A stretch of 64,000 nucleotides of DNA. Source: Micromonospora avicenniae. Its GTDB lineage: Bacteria > Actinomycetota > Actinomycetes > Mycobacteriales > Micromonosporaceae. The stretch spans positions 432,783 through 496,782 of the forward strand of contig NZ_FTNF01000003.1 of assembly GCF_900156065.1 (NCBI RefSeq), given 5' to 3'. A program made the translations under genes and the position numbers. The notes under the pieces are model-generated. The model made no database searches. It was not told where the DNA came from and worked only from the letters and a program-made list of their open reading frames with translations. This document shows positions 52,627-62,397 of the stretch, piece after piece. The stretch's first letter is position 1. Each line of letters starts with the position of its first letter.

Positions 52627-54930
52627 TCAGTTGCTAACGCGCACGACCATGTTGTCGGTCGGCTTGTTGCCCTGCTTCACGATCTCGATGCGGGTGCCCG
52701 TTCCGGCCACCTTCACCGAGTTCTGCTCGTTCTGCGCCGACCAGTAACGGTCCACCATGCTGTCGTCGAAGACCGGGTTGGCCTTCAGCTTCGGCAGGGT
52801 GACCGGCACCCCGTTGAGGTGGAAGGTCTGCGCCGGCTTCTGCTTGAGGCTGAAGGCCGCGTCGAAGCCGTTGCGCCGGTTGGTGATGGTGCCCTGGCCC
52901 GGGACCGTGATGGGACCCGGCCGCACGTCGACCGGCAGGTCCAGGCCGTAGCCGGGGTGCTCCGACGTGTTGTTGTCACCGTAGGCGTAGTTCACGTACC
53001 AGACCATCATGCCGGGCTGGTTGGCGTACCGCTCGACCCAGTTGGGACGGGTGTTGCTGAAGCCGTAGTTGTAGCCGCCGGTCTCCAGGGTCGCGTCGTA
53101 ACCGAAGTAGGTCCGGTTCTCGGCGATGTAGAAGCGGGGGTACTCGGCGGTCACCTCGCCGTTCATCCGGGTGAAGCCCCGGGCGGTCCACTCGGCGGCC
53201 AGCGTCTCGGCGTCGTCGGTCCAGGCGGCGGCGCCGTCCTTGACCAGCGAGACGTTGTCCAGGAACGCGCCGGCGAGGTGCAGGCCGCCGTCGCTCTGGT
53301 AGCGGTAGCGGAACTGGACGACCTTGCCGGCGTACGCCGACAGGTCGTAGTTCAGGTCCACCCAGTCACCGTTGGACGAGCCGTCGACCCCGGTCTCCGC
53401 GTCGTCGACCAGCGAGTTGGTCAGCTGCGTCCAGCTCGCGCCGTTGTCGGTCGACACCTCGGCGTAGAGGTAGTCGTAGTCCTCCTCGATCTCGTACCAG
53501 GCCTTGGCGTTGATCGAGGCGGACGAGGCGCCGGTCAGGTCGAGCTGCCGGGTCAGCGTCGTGTTCAGGTCGTCGGCGCTGCCGCCCCACCACTCGTACG
53601 ACCCGCCGAACGGCGTGTTGTAGGCGGTGGTCTGCTCCTGCGGCGGCAGGTTCACGACGACGGCCTGGGCGCGCGGGCCATCGCTGTCGCCGGCCGGGCC
53701 GAGCGTGACCTCGCTGGTGCCCTTGCCGTACTCGACGGTGGAGTAGTTCAGCCAGCCGAGGTAGAGCTTCGACCACGGGTCCATGTAACCCGGGGTCGAG
53801 CCGATGTCCTGCTTGCCGTGGCTCAGCCACGAGCCGGACGACATGAGGCTCCAGAAGCCGACGCCGTTGTCGCCGCCGACGGTGTCGTAGAGGTCGGGCA
53901 GACCGAGGTCGTGGCCGTACTCGTGGGCGAAGACACCGAGGCCGCCGTTCTCCGGCTCCGTGGTGTAGTCGCGGATCCACATGCCGGTGTCGCCGATCTG
54001 CACGCCACCGGCCTTGTTGCCCTCCGGACCGGCGGTGCCGGCCAGGTTGGTGAAGGCGCCCCAGCGGTGCGACCAGATGGCGTCCTCGCCCTCGGCGCCG
54101 CCGCCGGCCTCCTCACCGATACCGGCGTGCACGGCCTGGAAGTGGTCGATGTAGCCGTCGGGCTCGTTGAAGTTGCCGTCCTGGTCGAAGTCGTACCGGT
54201 CCCAGATGTCGAACTGGGCCAGGTAGTCCTTGATCTGCTCCGGCGTCTTGCCGGCGGCGACCTGGGAGTCGTACCAGGAGGTGGCGGTGTCCTTGATGAA
54301 GTTCCAGGATCCGTCCGACTCGGGGATGGCGTTGCTGCCGTACCGAGCCTCGTTGTAAGGGACGGTGACCCAGTCGCTGACGTCGCCGCCGACGGTGTAC
54401 CGGCCACCGGACTGCGCCAGGTAGAAGTCGCGCATCGACTCGCCGCTACCGTAGAACATGTCGAGGTAGTGCTGGCGGTCGTAGTTCGCCGACCACGTGG
54501 TGCTGTTGTCGTCGGTCGCGCCGCCGTCGTAGTTCCGGTCGGGCTCCGGGATCTGGTTCACCACCGGGCCGGCCGCGCCGCCGGTCCGCGGGTCGACCTT
54601 GTCGCCGAAGTTGACCAGCATGGTGAAGATCGGGTCGACCTTCGGCGGCTGCTGGTACTCGACGAACTTGTCGTTGATCTTGATGACCTTCGAACCGTGC
54701 CGGGTTTCCAGCTTGGCCTTGCCGCTGAGCAGGTCGCCGATGGCCTGCTTGCGGAGCTCGCGCTGCTGGTCCGCCTTCGGATCGGGCAGGTTGTCCGGGC
54801 CGTGCTCGGTCCGGTCGGATGAGGGGGTCGGGCTCGCCGCGGGGGCGCCGGATGCCGGCGTCGCCACGACTCCCGCCGCCAGCAGCGCGGCCGCGGCAGT
54901 CGCCAGGCCGGCTGTGACTCGTCTCCTCAA
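52627..54930 (-). CDS. Secreted M6-family metalloprotease 2
   Basis: This 767-residue exoprotein has a signal peptide ending near ASGAPA, a propeptide, and HEYGH at 336-340 in a DLGLPDLYD context, with a Met-turn region FWSLMSSGSW. C-terminal beta-sandwich segments repeat the pattern seen in protease 1 (VQFRYRYQSDGGLHLAGAFLDNVSL here, VQFRLRYQTDGGVSEGGFYGD there). The start is a TTG at 54930 with GGAGG five bases upstream. The three proteases have separate terminators, so they are separate transcription units, not one operon. Confidence 0.9.
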   Translation of the reverse strand: MRRRVTAGLATAAAALLAAGVVATPASGAPAASPTPSSDRTEHGPDNLPDPKADQQRELRKQAIGDLLSGKAKLETRHGSKVIKINDKFVEYQQPPKVDPIFTMLVNFGDKVDPRTGGAAGPVVNQIPEPDRNYDGGATDDNSTTWSANYDRQHYLDMFYGSGESMRDFYLAQSGGRYTVGGDVSDWVTVPYNEARYGSNAIPESDGSWNFIKDTATSWYDSQVAAGKTPEQIKDYLAQFDIWDRYDFDQDGNFNEPDGYIDHFQAVHAGIGEEAGGGAEGEDAIWSHRWGAFTNLAGTAGPEGNKAGGVQIGDTGMWIRDYTTEPENGGLGVFAHEYGHDLGLPDLYDTVGGDNGVGFWSLMSSGSWLSHGKQDIGSTPGYMDPWSKLYLGWLNYSTVEYGKGTSEVTLGPAGDSDGPRAQAVVVNLPPQEQTTAYNTPFGGSYEWWGGSADDLNTTLTRQLDLTGASSASINAKAWYEIEEDYDYLYAEVSTDNGASWTQLTNSLVDDAETGVDGSSNGDWVDLNYDLSAYAGKVVQFRYRYQSDGGLHLAGAFLDNVSLVKDGAAAWTDDAETLAAEWTARGFTRMNGEVTAEYPRFYIAENRTYFGYDATLETGGYNYGFSNTRPNWVERYANQPGMMVWYVNYAYGDNNTSEHPGYGLDLPVDVRPGPITVPGQGTITNRRNGFDAAFSLKQKPAQTFHLNGVPVTLPKLKANPVFDDSMVDRYWSAQNEQNSVKVAGTGTRIEIVKQGNKPTDNMVVRVSN

Positions 54931-55308
54931 AGGGTCCTCCTTTGTGGATCTGTTACATGGCAGCGCGCGCCAAAGCGGCGACTGTCATGAGTTGCGGCAA
55001 TCACCCTTACAGAGGAGCGAGGGCGTGTCACCAGCTTCCCGAAATGGATGATCTTCCACTTTGTTCGGGTTTGTCAGGGACAAATTCGCCCAAGGTATCC
55101 GTAGCCCTAAGCAACTTTTAACATCACGTTTGAATCACGAGCGTCCTGCGCAGCCGTGATTATGCGGTCCTCGATGGAGAGCGTCGGCCCCGCGGAACTG
55201 CCACCCACGTGCTCTGTCGATGGCCGGGCGACGAACGGATCGACGGCCGGCGACGAAGCGGCCCGCCCGGAGCCGAGCTCCGGACGGGCCGCGACGAGAA
55301 CGGTCAGG
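54931..55308. other. Gene-free gap between M6 proteases 2 and 3
   Basis: This 378-base stretch includes an AT-richer leader (about 55040-55160) that should hold the minus-strand promoter of M6 gene 2, and the terminator of M6 gene 3 at 55258-55292. No convincing gene or known riboswitch was seen. Confidence 0.6.
55258..55292 (-). terminator. Terminator of M6 protease gene 3
   Basis: 15-bp arms (55258-55272 and 55278-55292) with one mismatch and a five-base loop, 16 bases past the stop codon on the minus strand. Confidence 0.85.
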
Positions 55309-58101
55309 TCACTGCTTGGCCGGAGTCACGTGGACCCGGGCACTCGAGTTGTCCTTCGCGCTCTTCTCGATGGTGATCGAGACGCCATAGTTCACGCGCA
55401 GGTCACCGGGGTTGCCGGTGCCCAGCGTGATGGCACCTCCGCCCAGGGTCATGCCGTAGAACTCAGGCGCCGGCTTCCCGTCCGGGTAGGTCACCCGGGT
55501 GGTGTACGGGGCGTTGTCCCGCGACGGTAGGACCACCGAGGCGTCGCTGTCCCGGGCGTACGCCGCGCCGTCGCGCATCTCGATGCCCGGGTACCAGCCC
55601 TTGGCGTCGGTGAACGCCTTGACCGGCGGCTGCGCGCCGAACTTCGTGCAGTACTCGCTGTACGGCTCGCCCGCCGCCTCCAGGCACTCCTGGAACGGGT
55701 ACGTCGGCTTCAACGAGAACGCCGCGTTCGACGACTGCGGACGGCTGGGCAGGTTGTCCGTCACCGACGGGTCCTTGACGGCTGCCGCTCCCTTGCGGCG
55801 CAGCGGGTCGAAGTGCGAGTCGACGATGAGCAACCCGCCCTTCGCGCCGTAGCTGGGCAGCGCGGTGAGCTGCCCGGTGACGTGGTTGACGTCGCCGAGC
55901 GCGGTGTCCCGGTACCAGACCAGCATGCCCGGGGCGTTGTACGAGATCCGGTCGACCTTCCACGCGTCGCGCGAGTAGACCGTGTCGTAGGTGTACTTCA
56001 GGCCCTCGTCGAAGCCGTCGAAGTTGCGCCACTCGGCCAGGTAGTAGTGCGCCTGGACCATGGTGCCGCTGTCGATGTTCCAGCCCTCGCCGGTGGTGTC
56101 GACCCAGGTGCCGACGGTCGGCGTCCAGCCGTTGGCGCCACTCTCGACGTCGTCACTCCAGGTGGTGGCCCCGCCGCCGGTGACCGAGAAGTCGTCGGCG
56201 AACCAGCCCCGCTCCTCGAAGGCCTCGTCGGTGGCTTGGCGCAGCCGCAGCTGGATGGTCGTGCCCGCGTACGACGACAGGTCGACGTAGTCGTGCCGCC
56301 AGCCCTCGGTGCTCCCGGTCAGGCCGTACTTCTTGCCGCCGAAGTCGTTCATCCGGCCGTTCGGGTCCGGGTAGTTGTCCGGCGTGGTGACCACGTTGCC
56401 GGCCTCGTCGTACACCTTCTGCTCGGTCCAGGTGGCGCCGCCGTCGGTCGAGACCTCGACGAAGCCGTAGTCCCAGTCCGCCTCGATGACGTAGTTGTTC
56501 CACATCCAGAACTTCGCGTCGGCCGCCGCCGGGACCGCGACCGAACGGGTCAGCCTGACGTCGGCCCACTCCTGGTCGTTGCCGCTGTGCCACATGTTCG
56601 CGCCGCTGTGCGGCTCGGCCATCGTGATGACCTTGTCCGGCAGGTCGATCTTGATGCCGTCCTCGGTGCCCACCGGGGTACGTGAGGTCTGCCCGAGCTC
56701 GACGTCACGCGGCCGGGAGCCGGGCGCGACGGTGAGCGGATCGGCCCAGCCGAGCACCCACTTGTCCCAGATGCCCATGTGGGTGGGGAGCGCCTGGAAG
56801 ATCTCGCCGGAGTGCGAACCCGAGGCCATCAGGTCCCAGAAGTCGACGTCCGAGTCGGCGTTGCCGGAGGTGTCGTAGAGGTCCGGCAGGCCGAGGTCGT
56901 GGCCGAACTCGTGGGCGAAGACGCCCACGCCGGCGTCCTCCGGCTGGACGATGTAGTTCGACACCTGGAGGTTGGTGCCCGGAATGGTGTAGCCGCCCGG
57001 CACCGAGGAGGAGTGTGCCCAGACCGCGTAGACGCCCTGCGCGCCACCGCCGGAGGACTTGCCCTTGCCGGCGTGCACCAGCACCAGGTGGTCGATCACG
57101 CCGTCGGGCTCGAAGAAGTTGCCGTCACCGTCCCGGTCGGCCTGGTCCTCGATGTCGTAGTCGGCCCACGGGAAGTCCGGGTCCTGCGTCGCGAGCGTGG
57201 AGATCGCATCGGTGGCGAGCCGACCGGCGCCGGCCGGGTTGTCCGGGTGACCGTTCATCGACTGCTCACGCCCGGCGACCCAGTTGCCGTTCTCGTCCTG
57301 GAAGCAGCGGTTCGCGGCGTACCAGGCCTCCGAGTGCGGCACGGTGATCCACGGGCTGGCCTGCCCGTCCACCGTGTACGCGCCCTTCGACATCTCCAGG
57401 TACATGTTGTGCATGGTGCGGCCGGACAGGTCGATGCCGGGCTTGCCGTCCGGGCCCTTCAGGTCCTTGCGCACCCGCTCGGTGATGCCGTTCTTGGTGT
57501 ACAGCATCTTGTCGAAGTGCTCGGGCGAGAAGTCCGGCACCCACATCGAGTTGTTGTCCTTGTACGGCAACTCGGCCGGGTCCGGGATGTTGTTGTGCTT
57601 CGGCCCGTTCTGCACCGTGCCGGGAACGCAGGTACGGTCCTCGAACACCGTCTGCGGCACCATGACGTCGGTGAAGTCGTCGTTGGCCTGGTCGTTGAAC
57701 TCCACGAGCAGCGTCAGCAGCTTCGCCGTCTGGGTGCTCGGCGCCTGCTTGATCTGGCGCGGGTTCTTGCCGGTCTTGATCGACTTGGCTTCGACCTTGG
57801 CCAACTCCCGCGCGGTGACCGGGTTGCCGCGAGCGTGCTTACGGTCGAACTCGCGGATCTTCTCGTGGGCCGGGGCGTACACGCCGTCCTTGCCCTTGAC
57901 CTCGCGGCCGGCCGTGTCCGGCTGAACCTCCGGCTCGGCGTAGTTGATGTAGTACTCGTCCGTCCCGATCACCGCGTGCGGCGCCGAGGTGGTCCCGGCC
58001 GCCGCGCTGCTGGTCACCGTCAGTGACGTGGCCGCGAGGGCGATGGCGGGCAGCGCGACGAGTAGTCGTCGACGCCCGCTGGACTGGGGTCTTTTGTTCA
58101 T
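55309..58101 (-). CDS. Secreted M6-family metalloprotease 3
   Basis: This 930-residue exoprotein has an Arg-rich n-region and signal peptide (RRRLLVALPAIALAATSLTV), a long propeptide with charged helices (AHEKIREFDRKHARGN), HEFGH at 397-401 with DLGLPDLYD, and FWDLMASGSHSG as the Met-turn region. It is the most divergent and longest of the three, with an extra C-terminal segment. The ATG at 58101 is used. The family degrades host or environmental proteins (immune inhibitor A of Bacillus is the prototype). In a soil actinomycete a nutritional or developmental role is as likely. Confidence 0.9.
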   Translation of the reverse strand: MNKRPQSSGRRRLLVALPAIALAATSLTVTSSAAAGTTSAPHAVIGTDEYYINYAEPEVQPDTAGREVKGKDGVYAPAHEKIREFDRKHARGNPVTARELAKVEAKSIKTGKNPRQIKQAPSTQTAKLLTLLVEFNDQANDDFTDVMVPQTVFEDRTCVPGTVQNGPKHNNIPDPAELPYKDNNSMWVPDFSPEHFDKMLYTKNGITERVRKDLKGPDGKPGIDLSGRTMHNMYLEMSKGAYTVDGQASPWITVPHSEAWYAANRCFQDENGNWVAGREQSMNGHPDNPAGAGRLATDAISTLATQDPDFPWADYDIEDQADRDGDGNFFEPDGVIDHLVLVHAGKGKSSGGGAQGVYAVWAHSSSVPGGYTIPGTNLQVSNYIVQPEDAGVGVFAHEFGHDLGLPDLYDTSGNADSDVDFWDLMASGSHSGEIFQALPTHMGIWDKWVLGWADPLTVAPGSRPRDVELGQTSRTPVGTEDGIKIDLPDKVITMAEPHSGANMWHSGNDQEWADVRLTRSVAVPAAADAKFWMWNNYVIEADWDYGFVEVSTDGGATWTEQKVYDEAGNVVTTPDNYPDPNGRMNDFGGKKYGLTGSTEGWRHDYVDLSSYAGTTIQLRLRQATDEAFEERGWFADDFSVTGGGATTWSDDVESGANGWTPTVGTWVDTTGEGWNIDSGTMVQAHYYLAEWRNFDGFDEGLKYTYDTVYSRDAWKVDRISYNAPGMLVWYRDTALGDVNHVTGQLTALPSYGAKGGLLIVDSHFDPLRRKGAAAVKDPSVTDNLPSRPQSSNAAFSLKPTYPFQECLEAAGEPYSEYCTKFGAQPPVKAFTDAKGWYPGIEMRDGAAYARDSDASVVLPSRDNAPYTTRVTYPDGKPAPEFYGMTLGGGAITLGTGNPGDLRVNYGVSITIEKSAKDNSSARVHVTPAKQ

Positions 58102-58318
58102 GCCGCTCCGATCTCGGGCATGGGATGGCAGGACTTCGGCCGGCCCCTCGTCGATGTGACGATCGTCGAAGTTGTGCGGCCCGCGTGAACCTAAATCACC
58201 GGGGCACCGGAGCGACAGGGGTCGGAGCCTGCCTGTGTCCGTTCAGCTTTCTCCGGTTCACCCGACCGACCGATGTGACACCTCGTATCAGGAAGTGCTG
58301 CCTCCAGTAAGAAATGAC

Positions 58319-58352
58319 GGAGGGTGGCGGCCCGCGCGGGCCGCCACCCTCC
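58319..58352 (-). terminator. Terminator of the acs gene
   Basis: A perfect 34-base palindrome (arms GGAGGGTGGCGGCC and its complement, with a short CGCG centre), 18 bases past the acs stop codon on the minus strand. The remaining gap to M6 protease 3 (58102-58318) should hold that gene's promoter and shows no gene. Confidence 0.85.
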
Positions 58353-58369
58353 ATCAGGTACGTCGGTCG

Positions 58370-60364
58370 TCAGTCCTCGTCGGACTTCCCGCCGCTCATG
58401 CCGGCGGCGATGAGTTCCATCACCGAGGAATCCTGGAGCGTGGTGACGTCACCCAGGGACCGGTGCTCTGCCACGTCCCGCAGCAGCCGGCGCATGATCT
58501 TGCCGGAGCGGGTCTTCGGCAGCTCCGGCACCAGCATGATCTGCCGCGGCTTGGCGATCGGGCCGAGCGTCTTCGCGACATGGTTGCGCAGGTCGGCGAT
58601 GAGCTGCTCGCCCGCTTCGCCCCCCGTCTCCACACTGCCCCGCGGGATCGCGAACGCCACGATCGCCTGCCCCGTGGTCGGATCGGTGGCGCCGACCACC
58701 GCCGCCTCGGCCACCGACGGGTGGGAGACCAGCGCCGACTCCACCTCGGTGGTCGAGATGTTGTGCCCCGACACCAGCATCACGTCGTCGACCCGGCCGA
58801 GCAGCCAGACGTGCCCGTCGTCGTCCTTCTTCGCGCCGTCACCGGCGAAGTAGACCCAGTCGCCGCCCGACCCGCTGCCCGCGCCGGCCCCGAACCGGGA
58901 CCAGTACGTCTCCAGGAAGCGGTTGTCGTCGCCCCAGATGGTGCGCAGCATCGACGGCCAGGGCTCGGTGAGCACCAGGTAGCCGCCACCACCGTTGGGC
59001 ACCGACTGGCCCTGGTCGTCGACCACGTCGGCGGCGATGCCCGGCAGCGGACTCATGGCGCTGCCCGGCTTCGCCGCGGTCACCCCGGGCAGCGGGGAGA
59101 TCATGATGGCTCCGGTCTCGGTCTGCCACCAGGTGTCCACGACCGGCAGCTCACCGTGGCCGACATGCTGCCGGTACCAGATCCACGCCTCCGGGTTGAT
59201 CGGCTCACCGACGCTGCCGAGCACCCGGAGCGAGGAGAGGTCGTACCCGGCCGGGATGTCCTCGCCCCACTTCATCATGGTGCGGATCAGCGTCGGCGCG
59301 GTGTAGAGGACCGTCACCTTGTACTTGTCGACGATCTCCCAGAACCGGCCCTTGTGCGGGGTGTCCGGCGTGCCCTCGTACATCACCTGGGTGGCGCCGT
59401 TGGAGAGCGGCCCGTACACGATGTACGAGTGCCCGGTGACCCAGCCGATGTCGGCCGTGCACCAGTAGACGTCCGTCTCCGGCTTCAGGTCGAAGACCGC
59501 GTGCGTGGTGTACGACGCCTGGGTCAGGTAGCCGCCGGTGGTGTGCAGGATGCCCTTCGGCCGGGCCGTGGTGCCGCTGGTGTAGAGGATGAACAGCGGG
59601 TGCTCGGCGTCGAACGGCTGCGCGGTGTGCTCCGGCGAGGCGGTCTCCACCGTCTCGTGCCACCAGTGGTCCTTCTCCGACCAGGCGACGTCCCCGCCGG
59701 TGCGGCGCACCACCAGCACATGCTCCACCGACGGGCACTTCGCCACCGCCTCGTCCACTGTCGGCTTGAGCGCCGACGGCTTGCCCCGCCGGTAGCCGCC
59801 GTCCGCGGTGATGACCACCTTGGCGCTGGCGTCCTGGATCCGGTTCGTCAGCGCGTCCGCGGAGAAGCCGCCGAAGACCACGCTGTGCGTGGCGCCGATC
59901 CGGGCACAGGCGAGCATCGCGGCAGCCGCCTCCGGAATCATCGGCAGGTAGATCGCCACCCGGTCGCCGGCCGTCACACCCAGGTCGGTCAGCGCGTTCG
60001 CCGCCTGGCAGGTGAGCTTGTGCAGATCGGCGTACGTCAGGGTGCGGGTGTCACCGGGCTCGCCCTCCCAGTGGATTGCCACCTTGTCGCCCAGACCGGC
60101 CTCCACGTGCCGGTCCAGGCAGTTGTACGCCACATTGAGCTGACCGCCCACGAACCACTTCGCGAACGGTGGGTTCGACCAGTCGAGCGTCTGCTCCCAC
60201 TGCTTCGACCAGGCCAGCCGCCCGGCCTGCCGCTCCCAGAAAGCCAACCGGTCGGTCGCCGCCTCGTCGTACGCGTCGGCCTTCACGTTGGCGTTCGCGG
60301 CGAGTTCGGCCGGCGGCGGGAACTGGCGCGTCTCATTCAGCAAGTTGGCCAATGCCTCGCTCAT
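58370..60364 (-). CDS. acs: Acetyl-CoA synthetase
   Basis: This 664-residue AMP-forming enzyme converts acetate, ATP and CoA to acetyl-CoA. The adenylation motif is [20 protein letters not shown] near residue 265, followed by [16 protein letters not shown] and the hinge and C-terminal [23 protein letters not shown]. The regulatory and catalytic lysine is in [14 protein letters not shown] near residue 620, the site of inactivating acetylation in this family. The ATG at 60364 is chosen with GAGGAG upstream, since the longer open frame adds an Arg/Pro-rich leader not found in the family. Confidence 0.95.
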   Translation of the reverse strand: MSEALANLLNETRQFPPPAELAANANVKADAYDEAATDRLAFWERQAGRLAWSKQWEQTLDWSNPPFAKWFVGGQLNVAYNCLDRHVEAGLGDKVAIHWEGEPGDTRTLTYADLHKLTCQAANALTDLGVTAGDRVAIYLPMIPEAAAAMLACARIGATHSVVFGGFSADALTNRIQDASAKVVITADGGYRRGKPSALKPTVDEAVAKCPSVEHVLVVRRTGGDVAWSEKDHWWHETVETASPEHTAQPFDAEHPLFILYTSGTTARPKGILHTTGGYLTQASYTTHAVFDLKPETDVYWCTADIGWVTGHSYIVYGPLSNGATQVMYEGTPDTPHKGRFWEIVDKYKVTVLYTAPTLIRTMMKWGEDIPAGYDLSSLRVLGSVGEPINPEAWIWYRQHVGHGELPVVDTWWQTETGAIMISPLPGVTAAKPGSAMSPLPGIAADVVDDQGQSVPNGGGGYLVLTEPWPSMLRTIWGDDNRFLETYWSRFGAGAGSGSGGDWVYFAGDGAKKDDDGHVWLLGRVDDVMLVSGHNISTTEVESALVSHPSVAEAAVVGATDPTTGQAIVAFAIPRGSVETGGEAGEQLIADLRNHVAKTLGPIAKPRQIMLVPELPKTRSGKIMRRLLRDVAEHRSLGDVTTLQDSSVMELIAAGMSGGKSDED

Positions 60365-60580
60365 CCGTGCTCCTCGTCGCTCGGGGTGACCTGCGCCTCG
60401 TCTGGGGGAGAGGTTAGTCCGGCCGGCCATGCGAGGCGACCGCCGGTCGCCCGCCCCCGCGCCCAGCGGCCCACGCCACGCGCCCAACTGCAAGCGGGAG
60501 CCCCGACGCCGCCGCTACCGCCGGAAGCGGCCATGGTGGTTGGTCGGCGTGGGCCCCGCACCGGTCGCTAGCGTGACGGG

Positions 60581-61363
60581 ATGACCACCGACCCGCTCGC
60601 CCCGCTGCTCGAACTCGCCGACGTCGCCCCTGCCGCCCAGCAGGCCCGGGAACGGTTCGACGAGGCGCTGGGACACCGCGCGCTGCGCCGGCACGGAGGA
60701 CAGGTCGCCGCCGAGGTGAGCCTCCGGTCCGCGGTGGCCAGCGCCGCGCTCGAGGGGTACGCCTACGACCGCGAGGCGGTCCGGGCCGGCACCGTCACCG
60801 ATCCGGTGCTCCAAGGCGCGCTGCGGGTCGCCGGGGCGCTGCCCGGGCTGATCGAGCTCTGGCCGAAGGCACCCCGGCAGGCACTCGCCAGACTGCACGT
60901 GCTCGCCGCCCGGGACGTCGTACCCGAGTCGGAGCTCGGGCGGCCGATCACCGAGCGCGTCCACCAGGTCGACGTCGTCGCGTCCGCCGCCGCCGGCCTC
61001 GGCGCCCGGCTGGACAACCTCGCCGCGCTCGTGGCCGGCGGTACCCGGGTGTCACCGCTGGTGCTCGCGGCCGTGGTGCACGGCGAGTTGCTGGCGCTGC
61101 GGCCGTTCGCCGGTCCGTCCGGCGTGGTGGCCCGCGGCGCGGCCCGGCTGGTGCTGCTGGCCAGCGGCACCGACCCGCGCGGCCTGCTCCCGGTGGACGT
61201 CGGCCACCACGAGCGGGAGCCCGAGTACGTCGGCTCGGCCGGCGCCTTCGCCACCGGCACCCCGGACGGGCTCCGCTCCTGGCTGCGGCACTACATGCGC
61301 GCGGTCGAGGTGGGCGCGGACGAACTCACCCGGATCGGCGACGAGGTGCTGGCCGCGTCCTGA
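60581..61363 (+). CDS. Fic-like protein with degenerate active site
   Basis: This 260-residue all-helical protein resembles Fic-domain proteins. The N-terminal VASAALEGYAYDREAVRAG matches the SSxIEGN helix region. Around residues 168-190, HGELLALRPFAGPSGVVARGAARLVL aligns with the HPFxxGNGRxxR loop. The catalytic His is replaced by Arg174, and the GNGR core is replaced by GPSG. AMP-transfer activity is therefore unlikely. The start is the ATG at 60581. It diverges from acs, with a 216-base gap between them, and lacks a clear partner gene. Confidence 0.72.
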   Translation: MTTDPLAPLLELADVAPAAQQARERFDEALGHRALRRHGGQVAAEVSLRSAVASAALEGYAYDREAVRAGTVTDPVLQGALRVAGALPGLIELWPKAPRQALARLHVLAARDVVPESELGRPITERVHQVDVVASAAAGLGARLDNLAALVAGGTRVSPLVLAAVVHGELLALRPFAGPSGVVARGAARLVLLASGTDPRGLLPVDVGHHEREPEYVGSAGAFATGTPDGLRSWLRHYMRAVEVGADELTRIGDEVLAAS

Positions 61364-61376
61364 CCCGGATCACCTC

Positions 61377-61395
61377 CGGCCGGTATGCCCGGCCG
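61377..61395. terminator. Short hairpin between convergent genes
   Basis: Perfect 7-bp arms CGGCCGG/CCGGCCG (61377-61383, 61389-61395) extended imperfectly by GATC sequences on both sides (61368 and 61399). It lies between the Fic-like and HAD genes, which converge. Confidence 0.45.
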
Positions 61396-61422
61396 TCGGG
61401 ATCAGCGAGCAGCCGAATGTGA

Positions 61423-62229
61423 TCAAGCGGGGGTGGAGGTCGTCCGGGTACGCCGGTGCCGGCCGTACCAGGCGATGCCGATCGCCACGCCGACGCCGAC
61501 GCCGAGCGCAGCCGCCGCCACCGGTACAGCCGGCCGCTCGCGCAGCCGCCGGCCAAGCGGGATCGGGTGGCGGAACTCCAGCACCGGCCAGGCGTTCTCG
61601 GCGGCGAGCTTGCGCAGCTGCCGGTCCGGGTTCACCACCGTGGGATGGCCGACGCACTCCAGCAGCGGGCGGTCGCTGTACGAGTCGGAGTAGGCGTACG
61701 AGTCGGCGAGGTCGTACCCGCGCTCCTCGGCGAGCCGGGTCACCGCCTCGACCTTGCTCGGGCCGGCCGCGTAGAACTCGACCTCGCCGCTGTACCGGCC
61801 GTCCTCGACGGTCATCCGGGTGGCGATCACATCGGTGATCCCGAGCAGCTCGCCGATCGGACGGACCATCTCCTCGCCGGAGGCGGAGACCAGCACCACG
61901 TCCCGACCGGCCGCCTGGTGCTCCTCGATGAGCGCGGCGGCCTCGGCGTACACGTACGGATTGATCAGCTCGTGCAGTGTCTCCGCGACGATCTGACGGA
62001 CCTGCTCCACCTGCCAGCCCTTGCACAGCGTCGCCAGGTAGTCCCGTGTGCGGGCCATGGTCTGCTCGTCGGTGCCGCCCAGCCGGAACATCAGCTGCGC
62101 GTACGCCGACTTGACCACGTCACGACGTGTGATCAGCCCGTCCCGGTAGAACGGCCGGCCGAACGCCAGGGCGCTCGACTTGGCGATGACGGTCTTGTCC
62201 AGATCGAAAAAAGCGGCACCTCGGCCCAC
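61423..62229 (-). CDS. HAD-IB family phosphatase with C-terminal membrane helix
   Basis: This 268-residue protein has HAD motif I D9-L-D11-K-T, motif II VLVSASGEE, the motif III Lys in GPSKVEAV, and motif IV in YAYSDSYSD. It fits the SerB-like HAD-IB group (phosphoserine phosphatase/lysophosphatidic acid phosphatase-like). A hydrophobic helix near residues 233-253 and a basic tail suggest membrane attachment at the inner face. The ATG at 62229 is used. A CRP-like site lies about 95 bases upstream. Confidence 0.87.
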   Translation of the reverse strand: MGRGAAFFDLDKTVIAKSSALAFGRPFYRDGLITRRDVVKSAYAQLMFRLGGTDEQTMARTRDYLATLCKGWQVEQVRQIVAETLHELINPYVYAEAAALIEEHQAAGRDVVLVSASGEEMVRPIGELLGITDVIATRMTVEDGRYSGEVEFYAAGPSKVEAVTRLAEERGYDLADSYAYSDSYSDRPLLECVGHPTVVNPDRQLRKLAAENAWPVLEFRHPIPLGRRLRERPAVPVAAAALGVGVGVAIGIAWYGRHRRTRTTSTPA

Positions 62230-62323
62230 GGCGCGAAAGTCTAGCCCGATGGTCTATGGTCGGCGGGTGCCCGGGGTCCGATGATCTCCAGATCGGCGGC
62301 CGGACGCCCTCACCTCAGCGCAC

Positions 62324-62339
62324 AGTGATCGCGATCACA
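62324..62339. promoter_or_regulatory. CRP/FNR-like palindromic site
   Basis: AGTGATCGCGATCACA differs at one position from TGTGA-N6-TCACA and contains a perfect 14-bp palindrome. It is about 95 bases upstream of the HAD phosphatase start. It could be bound by a CRP-family activator, but may also be a chance palindrome. Confidence 0.4.
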
Positions 62340-62397
62340 CTCTGCGAAACAAATTCGCAGGGAGTGGAGTGAACACCACTCGACGTAACAGGTCCGC

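Noticed and set aside
55156..55530. Plus-strand open frame of 124 codons between M6 proteases
   Set aside because: Most of it is antisense to the 3' end and terminator of M6 protease 3; composition is Arg/Gly-rich shadow.
58102..58318. c-di-AMP (ydaO) riboswitch in the leader of M6 protease 3
   Set aside because: Conserved sequence blocks of that riboswitch are absent on the minus strand.
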